Below, in pieces: positions 60,822-64,000 of a stretch of DNA of 64,000 bases. This stretch comes from Eucommia ulmoides (Eukaryota; Streptophyta; Magnoliopsida; Garryales; Eucommiaceae). Where the stretch lies: positions 11,774,614 to 11,838,613 of the forward strand of contig CM028328.1 in the NCBI GenBank assembly GCA_016647705.1, given 5' to 3'. The translations under genes and the position numbers were made by a program. The notes beneath the pieces were generated by a model that made no database searches, was not told the origin of the DNA, and saw nothing but the letters and a program-made list of their open reading frames with translations. Every line of letters begins with the position of its first letter. Within the stretch, counting starts at the first letter, position 1.

Positions 60822-62690
60822 ACACCACCGATATCGATCACATCGACTTCTTCCTCGACCTCCTCTGTGAAAATTAGATTGACGCCACTTCCTGAGGAAG
60901 CGTGTTCAGGCAACGGATTTTGCTGACAGTTTGGCGTACCAGCCTCAGGTTTTTTAGGAAACATGATGGCTCCTATCCGTATAAACTCCTGAATTTTGTC
61001 TTTCAGCTGAAAGCATTGCTCAGTCACGTGTCCTCTGGTTCCCGAGTGGTATTCACAGAAAGCATTTGAAGAAGCTGCTTTACTCCCAAGTTTAATTTCG
61101 TAGAATAGAAGGGGTGTCAGCATCCCCTGTTTCAAACAATTCCGGTACAACTCGGTGATCGAGATCGGAAGGTCTTGTATCTCTCTGTTGTCGTTCTGGA
61201 AATTTTCCCCAGTAGCATGAGGTAGAAGGCCTTGGTGGTATTGGGTTCCTGACCTTGAAGTGCGGTTAGGAATTTGAGGTGGGGTGTTCAGGTGTGGTTG
61301 ATAGGTATGGTAAGGGGGTGCTGGGTAGGCTTGAGGATAATATTGGAGAATATGGTTTTGATAAAGGGGAGGTATATTTTGGTAATAGCGGGGGCGGCTT
61401 TGGGAATAGGGTTGGTTTTGAGGATAATTTTGGTTTTGGGGATTTTGAGGAGAGTAGTTGTGATATTAGCTATTCTGGTTCAGGTAGTTTTGGGGACAAG
61501 AAGCTTGGGGGTAGTTCTGGTAATGGGTTTGCCGAGGGGAAACGACAACAGCTACTTCATTTTCTTTCATCTTTGGCGGGGCTGACCTTTTCGTCAGATT
61601 GGATTGGGCCCCTTCACTTTTTTCGCTCCTTACTCCTTCTTCCGTCACCTCGGCCTGTTTGATCGCATCGCCGAAAGAAACCACTGCTATGCTCGAGCGA
61701 TCTCGATAGAACGGCGGTGACTGAATTGACTTGAATATCTCTAACTGAGCCTCCTCGCTCAGCCTAGGGACAACTTTGGAAGCCTCCTCCCTCCAACGGG
61801 TAGTATACCCCCGGAAACTTTCGTCTTTATTTTTCAGTATCTGGTAGAGGGTATTGCGGTCCGGCACGGCATCCCTATTGTACACATATTGCTCACAGAA
61901 GGCCTCTACCAGATCTTCAAATGTTTTAATCTGTGATAGCTCCAGGGTCATGTACCAGTTGAGAGCCGGTCCTTTCAACGATCTCCGAAACATCTTTAGG
62001 CAAAGGTCTTCGTTCCGAGCATGAATTCCTAACTCCTCTTTATAAACGTTGACATGCCATTCTGGAGGGCCAGTGCCATCATATTTTGTGAACTCTGGAA
62101 CTACGAAATTTTTCGGGTACACAACCCCGGGTGGTGCTGACAACTCCTTGTACGTCGCTTTCCTGGATGGCTTCTCCTTTCGCCATTCTTCCGTAGTTTT
62201 TTTCCAATTTCTCCATTTTTAGAAACCAAGCCGGTGGAGGACCATTCTCTTCTTTGTTTTCAGTTTCAATGGCCGGGGCCGATTGGCTATCATTTGAATT
62301 GTTTGGTGGAACAACGACCCTCTCCGGGTGAATGAGGATCTGCGGTGCGCTAGGGGCCGAGCCCTCTGGCGAGGCCTGATAGACATGCCCCTGGATGGGA
62401 TATGCCGGAGCTCCATAGGCGAAAAGATGAGGGCCCATCTGAGGTCCATAGTAGACCGGTACTGTGAAGTTCGGGCCGACGTTGTTCGGATTCGGCCTTG
62501 AGTTCTCCATCCCAATACTTGCAGGGTTTCTATTTGGGGATTCAATCACAGGAGTCCCATTGGACGGAGGAATAGGCACCTCCAGAGGTCGGCTAAGTTC
62601 GTTGATCATTTCCATCAACATGTCAATAGTTTCCTGCATCTGAGCCATCTGGGTCGTTCGGGGAGATTCGGGATTGCTTTCTGATGTCAT
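60735..62690 (-). pseudogene. Element E gag
   Basis: It starts at ATG 62690 with MTSESNPESPRTTQMAQMQE and a Pro/Asn-rich region. A frameshift near 62150 leads to the core gag domain (62143-61466) with FVVPEFTKYDG, FRRSLKGPALNWY, FEDLVEAFCEQY and FRGYTTRWREEA. TAA at 61466-61468 interrupts a Pro/Gln/Tyr-rich stretch. The same frame continues into a Cys/His segment FCEYHSGTRGHVTEQC (near 61050) and LKDKIQEFI. A frameshift near 60780 leads to protease. Confidence 0.88.
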
Positions 62691-63333
62691 CCTGGAATGA
62701 GTCTGTGCTCAACTGCGCATAAAGATCAGACTTCGAAAGGGGGGAACTGGATTTACTTTTCTGGGACCAATTTTTTTTGTCTTGTCCTTTTCTACAACAA
62801 AAATCCTTTTATTAGTTCACGTGGGTCTTAGGTGGTCTTAAAGCCCATTCTAGTTCGAAGATTTCAATTTCGATAACGACCAATTAAAACAAATGATGGT
62901 TTATGAAAAATCTTTTTTTTTTTTTTTTTGGTCGTTCCCTACTGATATTGAAAATTTTGAACTTGTTTGGTCTTTTTTTTTTTTTTTTTTTTTTCAAAAA
63001 AAAAAATTCCCAAGACATCATTAATCCATCAAGTACCAAAATCCCTTTCCTGTCTTGTATCATAGAATCCTGAGAGGACAATATGGATATAAGACAACTG
63101 TGCTTTTGTCAGAGGATTTACAACTATATGAGAGCCTGAGAGGAAAGAAGAAAAATAAGAGGAAAATATATATAAAAAATAAAAAGAAATATATAAAAAA
63201 GAAATCACAACTTATTTACCGAATTGAGGGAAAAGATAATAAAATAAAATTTAACATTCGGACTTTAGATTAGTTGGACTTATTCAAACATATTGGGCTC
63301 AACTTTCTAACCGTCCCCAGTGGAGTCACCAGT
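62691..63333 (-). other. Element E leader and primer binding site
   Basis: This is the untranslated leader between LTR and gag. It has two T-runs (62912-62930 and 62972-62994) and a purine-rich stretch (63137-63240). The primer site TGGTGACTCCACTGGGGAC lies on the minus strand at about 63314-63332. Confidence 0.85.
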
Positions 63334-64000
63334 TGAACGCACCCCAATTTTCCAAAGAAAATAAAAAAATAGATATATTCGTTTGTTGACAAAATGAGAA
63401 GGATTTTTTAAAAACGTCGATTTTCTCATTAAAATATGCTTAAGCCTATTTTAGAAAAAGGAGTCGCCACCTAGCATTGGGTTTAAATGATGTGCTAGGT
63501 CACCAGATTTTTCTTTTTTGAAAATAATTTTAAAAAATGGCTTAAATAAAAATTTCACTCCAAAATAACATGGTCTAACCAGATATTCGTTTAAAGAGTT
63601 TGGGGGTCAGTTACGCTCGGGGAAGGTGTCAAGCACCCCAAGATGCCTGTCCAAAGACGGTACCTTAACCAATTAAGTCCAATTAAAATTTAAATCCGAA
63701 TGTTTTTATTTTATTTTGAAATCCTCCTCATATACACACATATACACATACACACACATCGAGGGAAGTAATCTCCCTTCTAAACCTAGACCGTTCTAAT
63801 GGAAGGTTGAGAATTTTTCACCTCATCTTATTAGCACATTATATTTAACAAAAGTTAACGAAACACATGCACACACACGCTCGCACGCATCGAGGGGAGT
63901 AATTCCCTTCTAAACTTAAACCGTTCCAATGGAAGGTTGAGAATTTTTCACCTTATCTTGTCAGCACATTATATTTAATACGAGTTAAAGAAACACACGC
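63334..64000 (-). repeat. 5' LTR of element E, partial
   Basis: It matches 51802-52470 closely, including the first array units, and is cut by the window edge. Element E's promoter copy and the rest of elements A, B and C lie beyond. Confidence 0.92.

Larger units (their letters stand above)
51802..64000 (-). mobile_element. Ty3/gypsy element E, Tat lineage, runs off the window
   Basis: The left LTR (51802-53915) and the start of the right LTR (63334-64000) match closely. On the minus strand the primer site beside the right LTR is TGGTGACTCCACTGGGGAC, the form seen in Tat/Ogre-type elements. The polypurine tract AAAGAGGGGCAGC directly precedes LTR start TGTAGACAC. Internal order is gag, protease, a G-patch-like segment, RT, RNase H, integrase, then a long repeat-bearing 3' region, as in Tat elements. 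Coding capacity is broken by a few frameshifts and stops. The outer target duplication cannot be checked because the right end is missing. Confidence 0.92.

Overview
This is plant nuclear DNA, very probably from a dicot. Evidence: a UDP-glycosyltransferase with the plant PSPG box, plant-type Helitrons, a CACTA transposon, and Ty1/copia and Ty3/gypsy retrotransposons of plant lineages, all in an AT-rich background full of microsatellites. One ordinary host gene is visible: the 3' end of a UGT74-like glycosyltransferase (1-601, +). Everything after about 1.1 kb is repeats and transposable elements, nearly all decayed.

Left part (1-17.6 kb): the UGT gene end, an AT-rich minisatellite, a non-autonomous Helitron (about 2423-5112), a solo LTR (5470-6539), tandem repeats, and an 8.3-kb CACTA-like element (8738-17047) flanked by TGG. 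The CACTA element holds a 189-bp tandem array, an inverted pair of copia-like LTR ends and a broken transposon accessory gene.

Middle part (17.6-30.8 kb): a Helitron-like unit is interrupted by a complete but dead Tekay-like gypsy element on the minus strand (18511-29316, TSD TATTT). Its left LTR carries a second Helitron (about 20130-22216). That Helitron holds gene scraps: a QALGGH-type C2H2 zinc finger and possibly an HMG box. Helitron 3' hairpins ending in CTRR recur at 2200, 5112, 17596, 22216 and 29921. Four of these run straight into a TCT-A/T-rich sequence resembling a Helitron 5' end, suggesting head-to-tail insertion.

Right part (30.8-64 kb): a four-level retrotransposon nest. SIRE-like copia A (5' LTR and gag only) is interrupted by SIRE-like copia B (33722 onward). 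B's 3' LTR is interrupted by minus-strand gypsy C (42577 onward). C's LTR holds a young copia D (44850-51359, TSD TTGTT) whose gag-pol frame has one nonsense codon. Just past C's polypurine tract sits gypsy E of the Tat lineage (51802 to beyond the window end). The far ends of A, B, C and E lie outside the window.

No new multi-gene system was found. The most unusual item is a 154-bp cluster of five palindromes, two with G-box cores, just upstream of the TATA box in the E LTR (53464-53617). The Helitron chain and its captured gene fragments come next.
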